Shown here one piece after another: positions 1-9,949 of a DNA stretch of 64,000 nt. Position 1 is the stretch's first letter. Every line of letters begins with the position of its first letter. The notes under the pieces were generated by a model. The model saw nothing but the letters and a program-made list of their open reading frames with translations. It was not told the origin of the DNA and made no database searches. This DNA is from Rhynchopus euleeides. Its lineage: Eukaryota > Euglenozoa > Diplonemea > Diplonemida > Diplonemidae. The position numbers and the translations under genes were made by a program. The stretch lies in NCBI GenBank assembly GCA_963210315.1, contig OY723292.1, forward strand, positions 248,001 through 312,000, in the 5' to 3' direction.

Positions 1-54
1 CTATCCAGACCCACGGTGCCAAGCCGTTCGCCCGTGTCGCGATCATTCGCGGCT

Positions 55-435
55 TCAGGCTGCCCCCGACGACACGTTTGTATCCTGCACCTTGCCATAC
101 TTCGCCTCCACCTTGTATATGACGGAGAGCGCCCTCCTTCCGCATCGTTGCGACTTCCCTGACAGCGAACTTATCCATGTCAGGGAAGACATGGCGATGA
201 TTGCGTTGGCCACCTGGGTGATGTGCTTGTGGAGCTCCTTGCTCAACACCGTTGCTAGGAGCCTTCTAATGGATCCCAGTGTCAGCACACTGCCCCCTTT
301 TTTAACAGGGAAGGCCGTGCAAAAATCATGCACAATGTTCGTCGCCTCCGCAGCCTCGGGACTCTCTGCGCTCTTCTTCTTCTTAATCGACTTTGCCGCC
401 GGCTTCGCTGCCGGCTTCGTTGTCGTCTTCCCCAT
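55..435 (-). CDS. Small lysine-rich protein with weak histone H2B similarity
   Basis: 126-aa open frame with an ATG at 433-435. The first 25 residues are a basic tail rich in K, A and P, ending in KKKK, as in core-histone tails. Residues about 45-82 (VLTLGSIRRLLATVLSKEL and the following HKHITQ) resemble the H2B segment from the end of alpha-2 to alpha-C ([23 protein letters not shown]), but the region that should hold alpha-1 and most of alpha-2 is too short. The C-terminal 25 residues contain YKVEAKYGKVQDTNVSS, which faintly recalls H2B alpha-1 (YKVLKQVHPDTGISS) at the wrong end. It may be a very diverged or rearranged histone, a pseudogene fragment, or a basic protein with chance similarity. 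The frame stops 54 bases from the window edge, so an exon could lie outside. Confidence 0.4.
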   Translation of the reverse strand: MGKTTTKPAAKPAAKSIKKKKSAESPEAAEATNIVHDFCTAFPVKKGGSVLTLGSIRRLLATVLSKELHKHITQVANAIIAMSSLTWISSLSGKSQRCGRRALSVIYKVEAKYGKVQDTNVSSGAA

Positions 436-562
436 TTTTGTGAATCAGGTCTGCGAGCTGGGATGGGTGGAAACGTCCGTTTCGTTTGGTGTGGCTGTAC
501 TTCAGTGACGAGTGCCACATTGCATAGGTATCATGGGAAAAATGAGTGAAAATAGGTGAAAA

Positions 563-650
563 GACTCCCGCTAGGGGGAGTCAGACTCCCGCTAGCGGGA
601 GTATAGACTCCCGCTAGCGGGAGTTGGACTCCCCCTAGTTGAGACTCCCG
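563..650. repeat. Tandem palindromes ACTCCCGCTAGCGGGAGT
   Basis: Two perfect 18-bp palindromes, ACTCCCGCTAGCGGGAGT, lie at 585-602 and 607-624 with a 22-bp period. They are flanked by imperfect versions at about 564-582 and 627-650. Each could form a hairpin on either strand. Confidence 0.85.
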
Positions 651-1582
651 AAAAGGGTTACCCTACCCCCGCTGGAGTCCACCGTGCAGATCTGAGAAAA
701 AAGTCCGAAAAATGCGTTTTTCGGGCAGAACGGGGACAGCGCATTCCACGATGCCAAGATTTTCTGAAAAATTCCAAAAAAAATCGACTTTTGCCTGCTG
801 ACCCAATATTCCGGTGAAAAAGGTGTAAAATGCAGGGTCTGTGAGGTCGGGTCACCAGACCCAGGTGTGACTTTCGGGCAGTTTTGGGACATATCTTTCC
901 AGAAACACGTTTTTTGGGTGCCTGGGGGTGTTTCGAGGCCATTTCTGTGGCCACAGATGCAGGACCCCCGGGTGGCCAAAAACCACCAAAAACCTGGAAA
1001 TAGGTGGACTCCATATTTGGTCTCGGCAGGAAAATTTTTCAATTTTGGACTTTTTTCGAAAAAAATGTTGTCGTGAAACGCGCTGCTCTGGCCGTTTCCG
1101 AGAATATTTTTTTTCCCGAATTTTTTTTTCTGGCGATAGTGGGGCTATTTATGTAAATTTGGAAGGCCTCTCCAGGTTGTGTTACGCAGCCCAGTTTTTT
1201 GCACCCCCCCGGATTTTCGAAACATGGCGAAAACGCGCTTTTTCGAGACCAAAACAATTCACCATAAAAAATTCGAGGAAAAAGGTGGAGTACAGTCCCT
1301 GTTACTGGTAATGGAGAAAAATATCCCCAAAACCCCAAAAAACGCGATTTTCGGGATTTTCCGAAAAAGTGCATTTTTCTTCCTTGCAACCAATGTAGTC
1401 GGGAGACCGCATCGTAATTTTTCTCTTGCTTCTTTGCAACGTTCTGCGACATCTGAGTTCACCATAAAAAAAATCGATCAAAAATTCGTAGTGGAAAGCA
1501 TATGGTTGCCCAGTGCGAAAAAAAAATTGACTTTTCGACACACATGTGTGTCGCTAGGTACCTAAAGGTTAAACACATCGGA

Positions 1583-2385
1583 GGGGACTTAAACACGCCT
1601 GCCACCTGTTTCCTGAGGGAACCGGGAAGAGGCCGTATTATATCGATTCCGAGGCACATCTGGACAGATTCTGGGGACCTGGGTGCTGGGGCCTCAAACC
1701 CCTTTGCCTCTCACACTACTTCAGAGCCACCCTACTCTGCCAAGCACTGCCCATAACCACTGACTTGGGGTGGTCAGGCTGCCAAAGCTGCAGGGCAAGC
1801 AACCAAGGGGGCCTGAAGCGCAAGAGATGTCGTGCCTCAGGGGTTGATGCCAGCCCTGGGAGGTGTCAAGCTTTCCGCTAGATGTCCCATGGGAGATGGC
1901 ATGTCCCCTGGGCCAACCGACGTTCTCCCCTGGGAGACGGGACACACGGCTCAGGCGGGGCCAGCTGGGGGTGGCAGTATGGGTGGCGTGGGGATCCGAG
2001 GGCGCTGAGCACTGGCACACTGCGGCCCTCGCCACTGCTAGCAGCCCCGCTGTGCCGCAGAATTGATTCCCGACTCCAGTGCGACAAGAGGGGCTGGCGC
2101 ACGACCTGCATCGCACACAGCGAGGCTGTGGATGAGGACGAGCGACGTGACCCGGACTGCCCCCTGCGGGGCAGTCCGGGCCACGTGCGGGTATCCGAAG
2201 CCCCCAGGCTCCCTCCCTGGCCTCCACACGTGCCTCACATCCTGGTGGTCCGCCAACGGACACCTGGAAAAATCGAGAAAAAATGCCCCCCAACCAAACT
2301 ACTAGACCGGGGTGTTTAAGTCCCTTCGGGAAAATTGGCCGCCGAGGGGACTTAAACACATCATATGGATAGGGGACTTAAACAC
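1583..2385. repeat. Segment bounded by GGGGACTTAAACAC boxes
   Basis: GGGGACTTAAACAC occurs forward at 1583-1596, 2346-2359 and 2372-2385. The inverse, GTGTTTAAGTCCC, is at 2312-2324. The 1583 and 2312 copies face each other like terminal inverted repeats of a 0.74-kb element. The sequence just before 1583 (TTAAACACATC) is repeated at 2353. No transposase is visible between the boxes, so a non-autonomous element is the simplest reading. Confidence 0.45.
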
Positions 2386-2649
2386 GGGGGGGGGGGGTAG
2401 GTACTCTCTTTTTCGCGCAACACTTCCCCCCTTCCCCACTTCCCACCTCTTCCATCCCCCAATCTTCACCACCTCGGGCTCGCCAACCCTGGGGCTGGAC
2501 CACACCCGACACCTTCGATGAGACACTCATCCCTGGGGTGGGTGGTGAAATAGAAGCGGAGGAGAAGCAGAAGCAGAAGGATCGTCTCCCTTCCCTCGTT
2601 ATGCAGGCTGTGTCACCCCGGGGGGAGGAGGGGGGGTGGGGGTGGGGGT

Positions 2650-4086
2650 TTAATCCCGGGCAGCAGGGGCGACGACGACCCACTCGCTCGGGGGGGTCAG
2701 GTCCAGCTCAACCATCTGGCGCCTGCCGAACAGTGAGAACCACAGGACGCCTGCCAGCATCGACACGCCGACGACAGTGTAGAACCCACCGACCTCATCG
2801 GAACCGGCGAAGTCGACAAGCTTGAGGGATGCAGTTGCAACCCACAGCGACCCGCAGTTGGACATCGTATTGAGGAGGGTCATGTAGGTCCCGCCGACCT
2901 GGGGGTCCGCGACCCGCGCGAAGAGGGCCAGCTTGGAGGTGAAGAGCGCCGTCATCAGGAAGTGCTCCACCATGACAAGCAGGACCACCCCGCCGTAGAA
3001 CCAGTTGGAGAACACCTTGCCCGCGTGGGACGCCTGCCACACCAGGAACACCGTGGGCACGACCACCATCATCCGCGGGACATACACCAGAACCGCGACA
3101 GAGAAAGGGCGTGTCCCGCTGACATACTTCGACAGAACCAACGGGGTGAGCACGGTGACGGGCGCAGCCAGCGCAGAGATCAAGGCAAGATCCTCCTTGG
3201 GGAAACCGTACTCCTGCAGCTCCAGGCCTGCCAGGGAGAAGGCGGAGAAGGGGATGCCCATGAGAAGGCAGACGCCCACGAGCTTCCTGACGGGGACAAT
3301 GCACAGTATGTTGAACAGAGCCTTGTAGGTGTCGAAGATCCCTTCGATGTCTGTGTCCTGCTTCTCCGTCTTCAGCGCCCAGACGCAGAGCGTGATGAGG
3401 ATGAACGACACGCCGCACATCTGACACCACGTGTCGAGGTCGACATAGCCATACTTCGTAAGGGCGAGGTACCCTGTGAAGGACAGGAAGAACCCAAAGG
3501 ACTGCCCAGCGGAGTTGCAGGTCGATGCGTAGCCAACGTTCCGCTTCTGAAGCATCGTGAGTGCCCAGCCGTCCACAGCGATGTCCTGCGTGGCGCAGAG
3601 GAAGTAGAGCAGAAGGAACACGCCTGTGAGCGGCGTGATCTGGGTGTCGTCCAGCATCTGCTGGAAGGGCGCCAGCAGCAGCACTGTCCCGATGGCCAGC
3701 TGGGAGGGGATCATCCAGGTCTTGCGGCGCCCGATCCTCGGGATGAAGACAGCGTCGACGATGGGCGCCCAGAGGAGCTTCAGGGAGTAGGGCAGCGACG
3801 ACAGGGAGAAGGTGCCGATTTCAGACATCGAGGCGTGCTTCTCCTTCAGAAGCATAGGCACCGCGGCTGCGAGCCCCATGGGCAGCCCCTGCAGCATGTA
3901 CAGCAGCAGCAGGAGGGCGACGTTGCCATAGTCGCCCTTCAGCTTAGAGAGTTCCGACTCGTGCGCCTGGTGCTGCGCGGTGTCACTCCCGCTGTCATCC
4001 ATGTCGACGCCGCACTGAGATGCCGGCTCGAGGCTTGGGCTGCGCCCCGTCTTTGATGTCTGCCTCAGGCCAGCCCGATTGGCCAT
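2650..4086 (-). CDS. SLC33-type acetyl-CoA transporter (Acatn family, MFS fold)
   Basis: Polytopic membrane protein of about 478 aa. Known members move acetyl-CoA into the ER/Golgi lumen for acetylation of proteins and glycans. Family signatures are clear: GNVALLLLLYMLQGLPMGLA in the first membrane segment, then LKLLWAPIVDAVF, GRRKTWMIPSQ, and the hallmark ATQDIAVDGWALTMLQKRNVGYASTCNSAGQ. About a dozen hydrophobic segments follow, and GTYMTLLNTMSNCG occupies the usual late position. I start at the ATG at 4084-4086 (MANRAG); the frame stays open 32 codons further upstream. A C-rich tract ending in an AG at 4097-4098 lies 11 bases before this ATG and could be a splice acceptor. Single exon. Specificity is inferred from family membership. 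Confidence 0.92.
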   Translation of the reverse strand: MANRAGLRQTSKTGRSPSLEPASQCGVDMDDSGSDTAQHQAHESELSKLKGDYGNVALLLLLYMLQGLPMGLAAAVPMLLKEKHASMSEIGTFSLSSLPYSLKLLWAPIVDAVFIPRIGRRKTWMIPSQLAIGTVLLLAPFQQMLDDTQITPLTGVFLLLYFLCATQDIAVDGWALTMLQKRNVGYASTCNSAGQSFGFFLSFTGYLALTKYGYVDLDTWCQMCGVSFILITLCVWALKTEKQDTDIEGIFDTYKALFNILCIVPVRKLVGVCLLMGIPFSAFSLAGLELQEYGFPKEDLALISALAAPVTVLTPLVLSKYVSGTRPFSVAVLVYVPRMMVVVPTVFLVWQASHAGKVFSNWFYGGVVLLVMVEHFLMTALFTSKLALFARVADPQVGGTYMTLLNTMSNCGSLWVATASLKLVDFAGSDEVGGFYTVVGVSMLAGVLWFSLFGRRQMVELDLTPPSEWVVVAPAARD

Positions 4087-4478
4087 ATCTAGCCTGCTGT
4101 GGGGGACCCGGTGTCGCCCCTGCCGGGTGTGTGGTGTGGTGGGCTGTGGTGGCGTTGCACAGGCTGTGTGTGCAACCTGCAATAAAAGGGGGGGACAAAA
4201 CTGACACAGCTCGACGCAGAGCCCAGCGAAGACCCCACAGGGAATACAAAGAGTTTTCTGGGTGTGGGAGTGTGAGGAGGCGTGCCCTTGTTACCATCAT
4301 TACCGATAAACTGCGACGGCACTCCGCCACTGCACACACGGCACCAAAACCACACACGGTAACGCCTTGGTTGGTGGCTTCAGAGCGGGGGGCCGCACCG
4401 AGGAAACCCCTGATGCGGCACCACTGCGACACACCCCATCACACACAACACGCTGAGACCCCGCCACGCCCACCACCC
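4087..4478. other. Spacer between transporter and coiled-coil genes
   Basis: 392 bases with no gene. On the minus strand it contains CTTTTATTGCAGG (around 4178-4192), about 100 bases upstream of the transporter ATG. A similar CCTTTTATTGCC lies about 150 bases upstream of the DUF4116 gene that starts at 51359. A promoter or RNA-processing role is only a guess. Confidence 0.35.
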
Positions 4479-7211
4479 TCACGCATATGCAGGTGCAGCT
4501 CGCGTTGGTAAAGCGGCTGAATGCATCGCGCGGCGTGGTATGCTCTCTGCAGGGCACCCCAGCAGGGGGTCGGGGCGCAGCACGTTCGCCGCAGCCAGCC
4601 CCAGGCTGTCGCTGCCGGCCAGGCCGTGGCAGGCATCCGGGGGATGGATGGCCCCGCCGACGCCCGGCACGCACCGCCGCCACAGCGACCCGTCGACGTG
4701 GGGCAGCGTGCGCTGCGGGATGTCGAACGATGCGATGGACGACACGCCGTGCCGCAACGCCCACGGGTCCTGCGCATTCGACGCCCAGGGGTTGTAATGC
4801 GGGCTGGAGTGCTTCGCCGCCGCCACAGTGCGGAACGGCACCCCCGCCCCGAGCAGCTTCCGCGTGCTGATCACCGACACAGCCTCCTGCGCCACAACCT
4901 TCGCAATCGCCAGGTCGTGCTGCAGGCCGCTCTTCCGATAATGCGCCAGGCTTGTGTGCATCTCCACCAGAAGCCTGTCGGTGGAGAACCTGCCGGTGCC
5001 CCGCAGCGAGGCGACAGCGTCACCCCGCACCTGCGTCAGGCTGGCGCGCTTCTCATCGAGGTAGCCTCTGTAGGCGCGCAGCGCAGCCTTGAGCTTGGGG
5101 GAGAGGCGTTTGTCGCGGAGGCGGCGCGACAGCTTCCGGGCGCGCGACTTGTCGCAGAGGAGGGTGGCAAACACCTTGCGTGCCATCAGCAGGGCGGAGC
5201 GCTGCAGGAAGAGCACCTTGTTGATGGCCTTCAGGAAGTTCACCGTGATGTGCAGCAGCAGGAAGCACATCGGCAGCTGCGGCGTGTTCTTCCGGAGCGC
5301 GTCCCAGTCGGACCGGTCGGGGCTGCCGCCCCCTGCGCCTCCGGCGCGCGGCGCATACGCCAGCACCCTCAGCAGCGCATTCTCCTGCGCGTTGCAGAGG
5401 TCCGACACGCTGAAGCCGGCAAACCCAGAAAATCGCTTCCTCGCCAGACCCGAGAACTCTGCATACGCAGAGGCGAGCTCCCGCCCCTGCAGGTGGACCT
5501 GGCGTGCGATGCCTGTCGGTGTGGCGGGGTGCTCGCCACCCCCGCCCCCCCCAGCCAGGGCGTCCCCCGCATTGCCTAGGCAGGCGCTGAGCCTGCGCGG
5601 GTCGCTCGGCACGCTGCCCCGAGGAGGGGCGATGGGCAGCAGCTGTGGTGGGTCCGACCGGCGCCCGGCTCTCGGGCTGTGTTGTTGCTGCTGCAGTTCC
5701 TGCTGCTGCCCCCAGAAGAATGTTTTGACGGATTCCGCCTCTTCCCGCATGATCTCCTCCTGCAGGGCGCGCTGCTCCTCCAGGCGGCGGAGGTGATCGT
5801 CATGCCTGGCCCGCACCCCGCAGAGCTCCGCTTCCGCCGCAGAGGCAACCTCGGAGAGCTGGGAACGGAGCTGCATCGTATGCTGCTCCCTGCGGTGCAG
5901 CTGCAGCTTGAGGTAATATACGCGCAGGACGCCAGCTTCAGAGAGCCACTTCTGCGCGGCTGACGCCTGGAGGGCTGAGGTGTGCGAGCCGTGAAGCGAC
6001 GCGACGCCCTCCCGCAGCGCGATATTCTCGCTGTTGGCGTTCGTCAGGGCGGCAGAGAGGAGGTCGACGTGCTCCTCCAGCGTCACCAAGGTAACCTGCT
6101 GCTTCTCCAGCTCCTTCAGAAGCTCGGAGGAGGACACCTCGACGTAGCGTTTCATCGTCTCGAAGCCTGCCTTCTCCTCCTCAACGAGAATGCTCCGGTG
6201 CTGCGTCTCCTCGCCGACGAAGGAGAGCTGCTCCAGCATGTCCACCAGCTGATCTCTGTCGTCGTTGAACTGCCGCGACGCATGCGTCAGCTGGTCGGAG
6301 AACTGTGAGCGCAGCTCCGACTCGCGGCAGGTCAGATCCGCCTCCCTGGCATGCACCTGCGACGTCAGCTTCTGTATCGTATCGCGGAGCCCCTGCATCT
6401 CGGCGCGCAGCTGAGACACCTCCTGCGCGTGCTTCACCTCGCATGCCGCCGCCGCCCCCTTGAGGGCCACGATCTCCTTCTGCGATGTGATATATTTTGC
6501 CTGGATCTCCCGGTTCCCCACCTCGAGGCGCTCCTCGCAGAGCTGCTCCGCATGCTTCACCTTATATTCACAGACCCCGCGGAGATGCTTCCTCTCGCTG
6601 TCCAGCCGCTCCTGGAGGTCCTCCAGAGCCCTCTTTGTCTCGTCGTGCTCTGCCTGCATCCTCCTTGCCTGGCTGTCGTGCCTCTCGGTGAGCGCTTGGA
6701 GGAGGGACGCGAGGAGGGGCTGCGCCTGGGAGCATGCTGTCTCGCACTCCCTCGCCTGGGCGTGCATCGCTACGGCGAGGCGGTGCAGCGGGGTGAATTT
6801 GAAGACACGCATGTGGCTGGGCGGGTCATATTCTGGGTCAACCAGCAGAGGCTGCTCCAGCAGGTCCCCAAGCATGGCGTGGAGTCGCGAGGCGACAGAC
6901 TCGAGGAGATTGCCCAATGTGCCCACCTCAGGAATGCCCCCCAGGAGAGTGTCGCAGCCCCGCAGCTGCAGCTGCCCCGCAGCGTCGGCCGGGGTGGGTT
7001 CGGCGGCGCAGCCATCGGGCCGTTGGCCCGGCCGGAGGGGGCGTGACTGCGGGAGGGGAACGATGTCGATGGGGAGCACGCTGCTGCCGACGGCGTCCAT
7101 CGTCTTGAGGATCATGTCGGAGGTGACGGGTGCGCCGGATGGGGCATGGTGGTGCTGTGGGGCGGGCGGCGTGCCGCCCTCAGCAGGGGGGGGCAGTGGG
7201 CGCCGCTGCAT
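4479..7211 (-). CDS. Large coiled-coil protein of unknown function
   Basis: About 910 aa from the ATG at 7209-7211 (MQRRPLPPPAEGG). The frame is open 54 codons further upstream, but that extension reads like translated spacer. A C-rich tract ending in CAG stands 6-8 bases before the ATG. Layout: Pro-rich N-terminus, a globular part to about residue 150, then a long heptad-like helical region (about 170-560) rich in E, Q, R and L with typical coiled-coil stretches such as RALEDLQERLDSERKHL. A Q-rich and low-complexity linker follows, then a basic helical part (RARKLSRRLRDKRLSPKLK) and a Gly/Pro/Ala-rich tail. No enzyme motif is seen. A cytoskeletal, centriolar or vesicle-tethering role would suit the architecture but is unproven. 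Confidence 0.75.
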   Translation of the reverse strand: MQRRPLPPPAEGGTPPAPQHHHAPSGAPVTSDMILKTMDAVGSSVLPIDIVPLPQSRPLRPGQRPDGCAAEPTPADAAGQLQLRGCDTLLGGIPEVGTLGNLLESVASRLHAMLGDLLEQPLLVDPEYDPPSHMRVFKFTPLHRLAVAMHAQARECETACSQAQPLLASLLQALTERHDSQARRMQAEHDETKRALEDLQERLDSERKHLRGVCEYKVKHAEQLCEERLEVGNREIQAKYITSQKEIVALKGAAAACEVKHAQEVSQLRAEMQGLRDTIQKLTSQVHAREADLTCRESELRSQFSDQLTHASRQFNDDRDQLVDMLEQLSFVGEETQHRSILVEEEKAGFETMKRYVEVSSSELLKELEKQQVTLVTLEEHVDLLSAALTNANSENIALREGVASLHGSHTSALQASAAQKWLSEAGVLRVYYLKLQLHRREQHTMQLRSQLSEVASAAEAELCGVRARHDDHLRRLEEQRALQEEIMREEAESVKTFFWGQQQELQQQQHSPRAGRRSDPPQLLPIAPPRGSVPSDPRRLSACLGNAGDALAGGGGGGEHPATPTGIARQVHLQGRELASAYAEFSGLARKRFSGFAGFSVSDLCNAQENALLRVLAYAPRAGGAGGGSPDRSDWDALRKNTPQLPMCFLLLHITVNFLKAINKVLFLQRSALLMARKVFATLLCDKSRARKLSRRLRDKRLSPKLKAALRAYRGYLDEKRASLTQVRGDAVASLRGTGRFSTDRLLVEMHTSLAHYRKSGLQHDLAIAKVVAQEAVSVISTRKLLGAGVPFRTVAAAKHSSPHYNPWASNAQDPWALRHGVSSIASFDIPQRTLPHVDGSLWRRCVPGVGGAIHPPDACHGLAGSDSLGLAAANVLRPDPLLGCPAESIPRRAMHSAALPTRAAPAYA

Positions 7212-8152
7212 CGTGTCCTGGTGGGGTGGGGGTGGGGTGGTGTGTGTGTGTGGGAGATTGCTCATCAGAACACTGCAGAGGGGGCAAAGAGAGAGAGAGA
7301 AGGGAGTCGGAGGAAAAACGGGGCCAAATTCAGCCTGGCGTGGCATCTGCCTGGAACAAAAGAAGACGCTCAAAACGCTAAAGGGGGCTGCACGTCTTCG
7401 ATGCCTCTCCTAAGCGGGGCAAAGCCCCTTCACCAAACTGCTTCGAAATGTGGAGCGGGTGTGTGTGGGGGGTATGAGGGATTCCGAAGGTGAGGCGGCA
7501 GGGGGAGGGTGGGGGGGGGTCGGGGGCGCACCTGGAACTCTACTCTCACGTTAGGGGACGCGGGTGGTGGGACGTTCTCCCATTGCGGGACAGCGGTTGC
7601 AAAATGGTACAACCCACACGAGATCTTGCGCACACACAGACAAGGTGCGCGCGACAGCACACGGCGAATATCAAGCAAAGCAGCCTGGCGTGTGGTGGCA
7701 GGCACCACCGCCAGGCACATCGCGAAGGGGTGGAGGGGAGGGGGGGTGCGACAGCGAGGAGGGAAGGTGGAGCAGCGGGCCCCAGCAGAGAAGCCCGCAG
7801 CCTGGCACCTGGAGACATCGCACACAAGGGTGAGGCACGGCGTGGGGCACATCCACGAAAAGAAAGAAGGTGAAAGGGTGTGCGGAGGGGGGTGCCTGTT
7901 CGGAGCTGTTAGCGCAGGCCGCAGTGGCCAGTGCCGCAGCAGGCCAAGGCAGCAGATCCCTTCGCACACCGGGCTGTGCACAGACGTTACGAATCACACG
8001 AGCGAGGAAACAAGGGAGGGGGGCGGGGAGGGAAAGCGGAGGTGGCACGGGGGGGAGCCCGGCCGGGCCCGCACTGGCCCCACTTTGAGACAGCGGCGGG
8101 GGCTGTCACGTGGAGGTGCAGCGCGCAGTGCGGGGGTAAGAGACCGCGACGC
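7212..8152. other. Spacer with G-rich plus strand
   Basis: About 0.94 kb without a supported gene. The plus strand is rich in G runs (7499-7530, 7737-7775, 8015-8060), so the strand that codes for the neighbours is C-rich. Open frames here are low-complexity R/G/H/P translations with no family features. Confidence 0.5.
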
Positions 8153-9505
8153 TTAGTTCTGCGGCTTTGGGTGGATGAAGTCGTTCAGCATCTCCAGCGC
8201 GAACTTCGGCTGGTCCATCGGGACCATGTGCCCCGCTTCGTGCACCTGCACGAAGGAGAATCCGCCGTAGGAGCGCTTCTTGCCGGCCTCCTTCCCGTCC
8301 AGCATCCACGGGTAGTCGAACGCGGTGTTGAAGGCACCCTTGCCCGGCCACTCCATGTCCAGGGCCCACGCCTTGTTGCCAAGCCAGTTGCAGATGTAGT
8401 CCTGGTCGCCCGCGTAGATGATCACGCGGATGCCCGACGCAAGCTGCTGCGGCAGGTCCTGCTCGTACGCGTGCATCCAGTCGCCCTCCATGAACACAGT
8501 CACCAGGTGGTTGCAGTCCGTCCACTTCAGCGACGTGCTCACACCCAGTTCCTGGCGCACGGAGTCCTGGTTCAGGAAGGTGTTGATGTTGGAGAAGTCG
8601 TAGCACAGCGGCGGCTTGTCGCACTTCTTCCGCATGTCGTACACGTTCAGCCCGCTCAGCGAGTACGGCTCCACCAGCGCGATGTTGCAGAAGTCAACAG
8701 CGGTCAGGCACTGCTCCGTGGTGTTCGCACCGGGCGTCCCGGCGTTGCACTTCTCGATCAGGGCGAGGCACTCAGGCACGGCCAGGCGCATCAGGTCCAC
8801 CTCGACCGTGCCGAGGGCGGCGTCGTGGCCGTTCGTGGACTTCGCCATGTCGGGGTAGTACTTGTACTGGATGGCAGGGTTCACCAGCCCGTTCCCGACG
8901 GCCGTCCCGTTCAGGTTGATGATGACCTTGCCCGCCTCGGGCACCTGGTTCTCCTCCCACACACGCTGCGTCACGGCAGGGACGTAGTGCCCCCCGTACG
9001 ACTCCCCAATCACGTAGAAGGGCAGGTGCTGGTACTCGGGGTGCCCCTTGAAGAACTGCTGGAGGAAGTCGTACATGTCCGTCGCCACCATGTTCTCGTT
9101 CTTGTCGAAGCCCGTCCCGTACGAGAACCCGGTGCCAGTCGGCTGGTCGATGTAGATCAGCGTGGCGTTGCTGTTCCAGCTGTAGGGGTTCGGGATCGTG
9201 CCTGTCCCGTTCTGGTTCACGCTGCACGGGCCGTTCTCGGCGAACAGCGCCACCTCAGACGAGCACCCGGGCCCGCCCGTCATCCACAGCACAACGGGGT
9301 CGTTCTTGGGGTCGTTGCGCGACTCGAAGCCCCAGTAGAAGTACTCCTTGAACAGCCCCGTCGTCAGCGAGTAGTACCCGTGCATCTGCTTCACGTTCGG
9401 GTCGCACAGTCCGCCGTTGCCAGCCTTCTCCCGCAGCACGCCGCGGGACTGGCGTGCGGACACAAGCCCGCACGCCAGCATCGCCACCAGGGCACGCATC
9501 ATCAT
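8153..9505 (-). CDS. Secreted serine carboxypeptidase (S10)
   Basis: 450-aa serine carboxypeptidase, releasing C-terminal amino acids in the secretory pathway, lysosome/vacuole or outside the cell. The ATG at 9503-9505 opens a signal peptide (MMMRALVAMLACGLVSA). Family motifs in order: WMTGGPGCSS (oxyanion and substrate loop), YIDQPTGTGFSYG, GESYGGHYVP with the nucleophile Ser near residue 169, YAGDQDYICNWLGNKAW holding the catalytic Asp near 367-369, and EAGHMVPMDQP with His near 426. Spacing and length match yeast carboxypeptidase Y-like enzymes without a long propeptide. Several N-x-S/T sites fit secretion. Single exon and complete catalytic set, so probably active. Confidence 0.96.
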   Translation of the reverse strand: MMMRALVAMLACGLVSARQSRGVLREKAGNGGLCDPNVKQMHGYYSLTTGLFKEYFYWGFESRNDPKNDPVVLWMTGGPGCSSEVALFAENGPCSVNQNGTGTIPNPYSWNSNATLIYIDQPTGTGFSYGTGFDKNENMVATDMYDFLQQFFKGHPEYQHLPFYVIGESYGGHYVPAVTQRVWEENQVPEAGKVIINLNGTAVGNGLVNPAIQYKYYPDMAKSTNGHDAALGTVEVDLMRLAVPECLALIEKCNAGTPGANTTEQCLTAVDFCNIALVEPYSLSGLNVYDMRKKCDKPPLCYDFSNINTFLNQDSVRQELGVSTSLKWTDCNHLVTVFMEGDWMHAYEQDLPQQLASGIRVIIYAGDQDYICNWLGNKAWALDMEWPGKGAFNTAFDYPWMLDGKEAGKKRSYGGFSFVQVHEAGHMVPMDQPKFALEMLNDFIHPKPQN

Positions 9506-9949
9506 TGTTATATCCTTGTCTGTTGGCGGCGGTGGTGCCAGTCGAAAACCCACCAACCCTGTGAATGACAAAGCCCAGTCGGGCGAACCCGGAAGACGGG
9601 ACCATCAGCAACGGGCTGAGACAACAGCGCGTGAGCACTGAGCAGAGCAGGGGGTAGGGGGGGTTTGATTGTGGAGCAGGGGGCTGGGGCGTGGTACCGA
9701 TACAGGCTCACTTGCGACTCGGGTGTGGCGAAGTCGCGCGGCATCCGCTGTCATGCAATGCAAGGGTTGGCCGCTTCTTCTGATTGCCTGAGCCCACGTT
9801 GGCAATCCATCGGGGATCTTCGTCCAACAGAGCTGTGTGTGTGTGATTCATTGAACTGGTGGCAAGAGGTACAGTTTGACACATCGTCACACAGGGCGAA
9901 GATTCGGTTCTCAGACTCAGACACAGTGGCTTCGCTTGAATGATGCAGC
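9506..9949. other. Spacer with a partial small inverted-repeat element
   Basis: No gene seen. Around 9867-9915 the words ACAGTTTGACACA and CACAGGGCGAAG match the inner and terminal parts of the small inverted-repeat element family at 20535-20642 and 28580-28690, so a decayed copy may lie here. Confidence 0.35.

Larger units (their letters stand above)
436..2649. other. 2.2-kb non-coding repeat region
   Basis: No convincing gene is visible. Stretches such as 640-1560 are rich in short A/T runs (repeated TTTTTCG-, AAAAAATC-type words) and carry open frames on both strands with no family resemblance. One minus-strand frame (635-1042) shares an ETPPGT stretch with a frame at 54248-54667, which suggests both belong to one dispersed repeat family. 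The part from 1583 to 2385 is bounded by copies of GGGGACTTAAACAC in both orientations. The tandem palindromes and the motif-bounded segment are listed separately. Confidence 0.5.

Noticed and set aside
1721..2359. 212-aa minus-strand open frame
   Set aside because: Lies inside a segment bounded by GGGGACTTAAACAC repeats, with no domain or codon pattern supporting coding.
7931..9568. 545-aa plus-strand open frame
   Set aside because: Exact antisense of the serine carboxypeptidase gene; composition (R, V, H, L-rich) is that of a GC-rich shadow and no family is recognisable.
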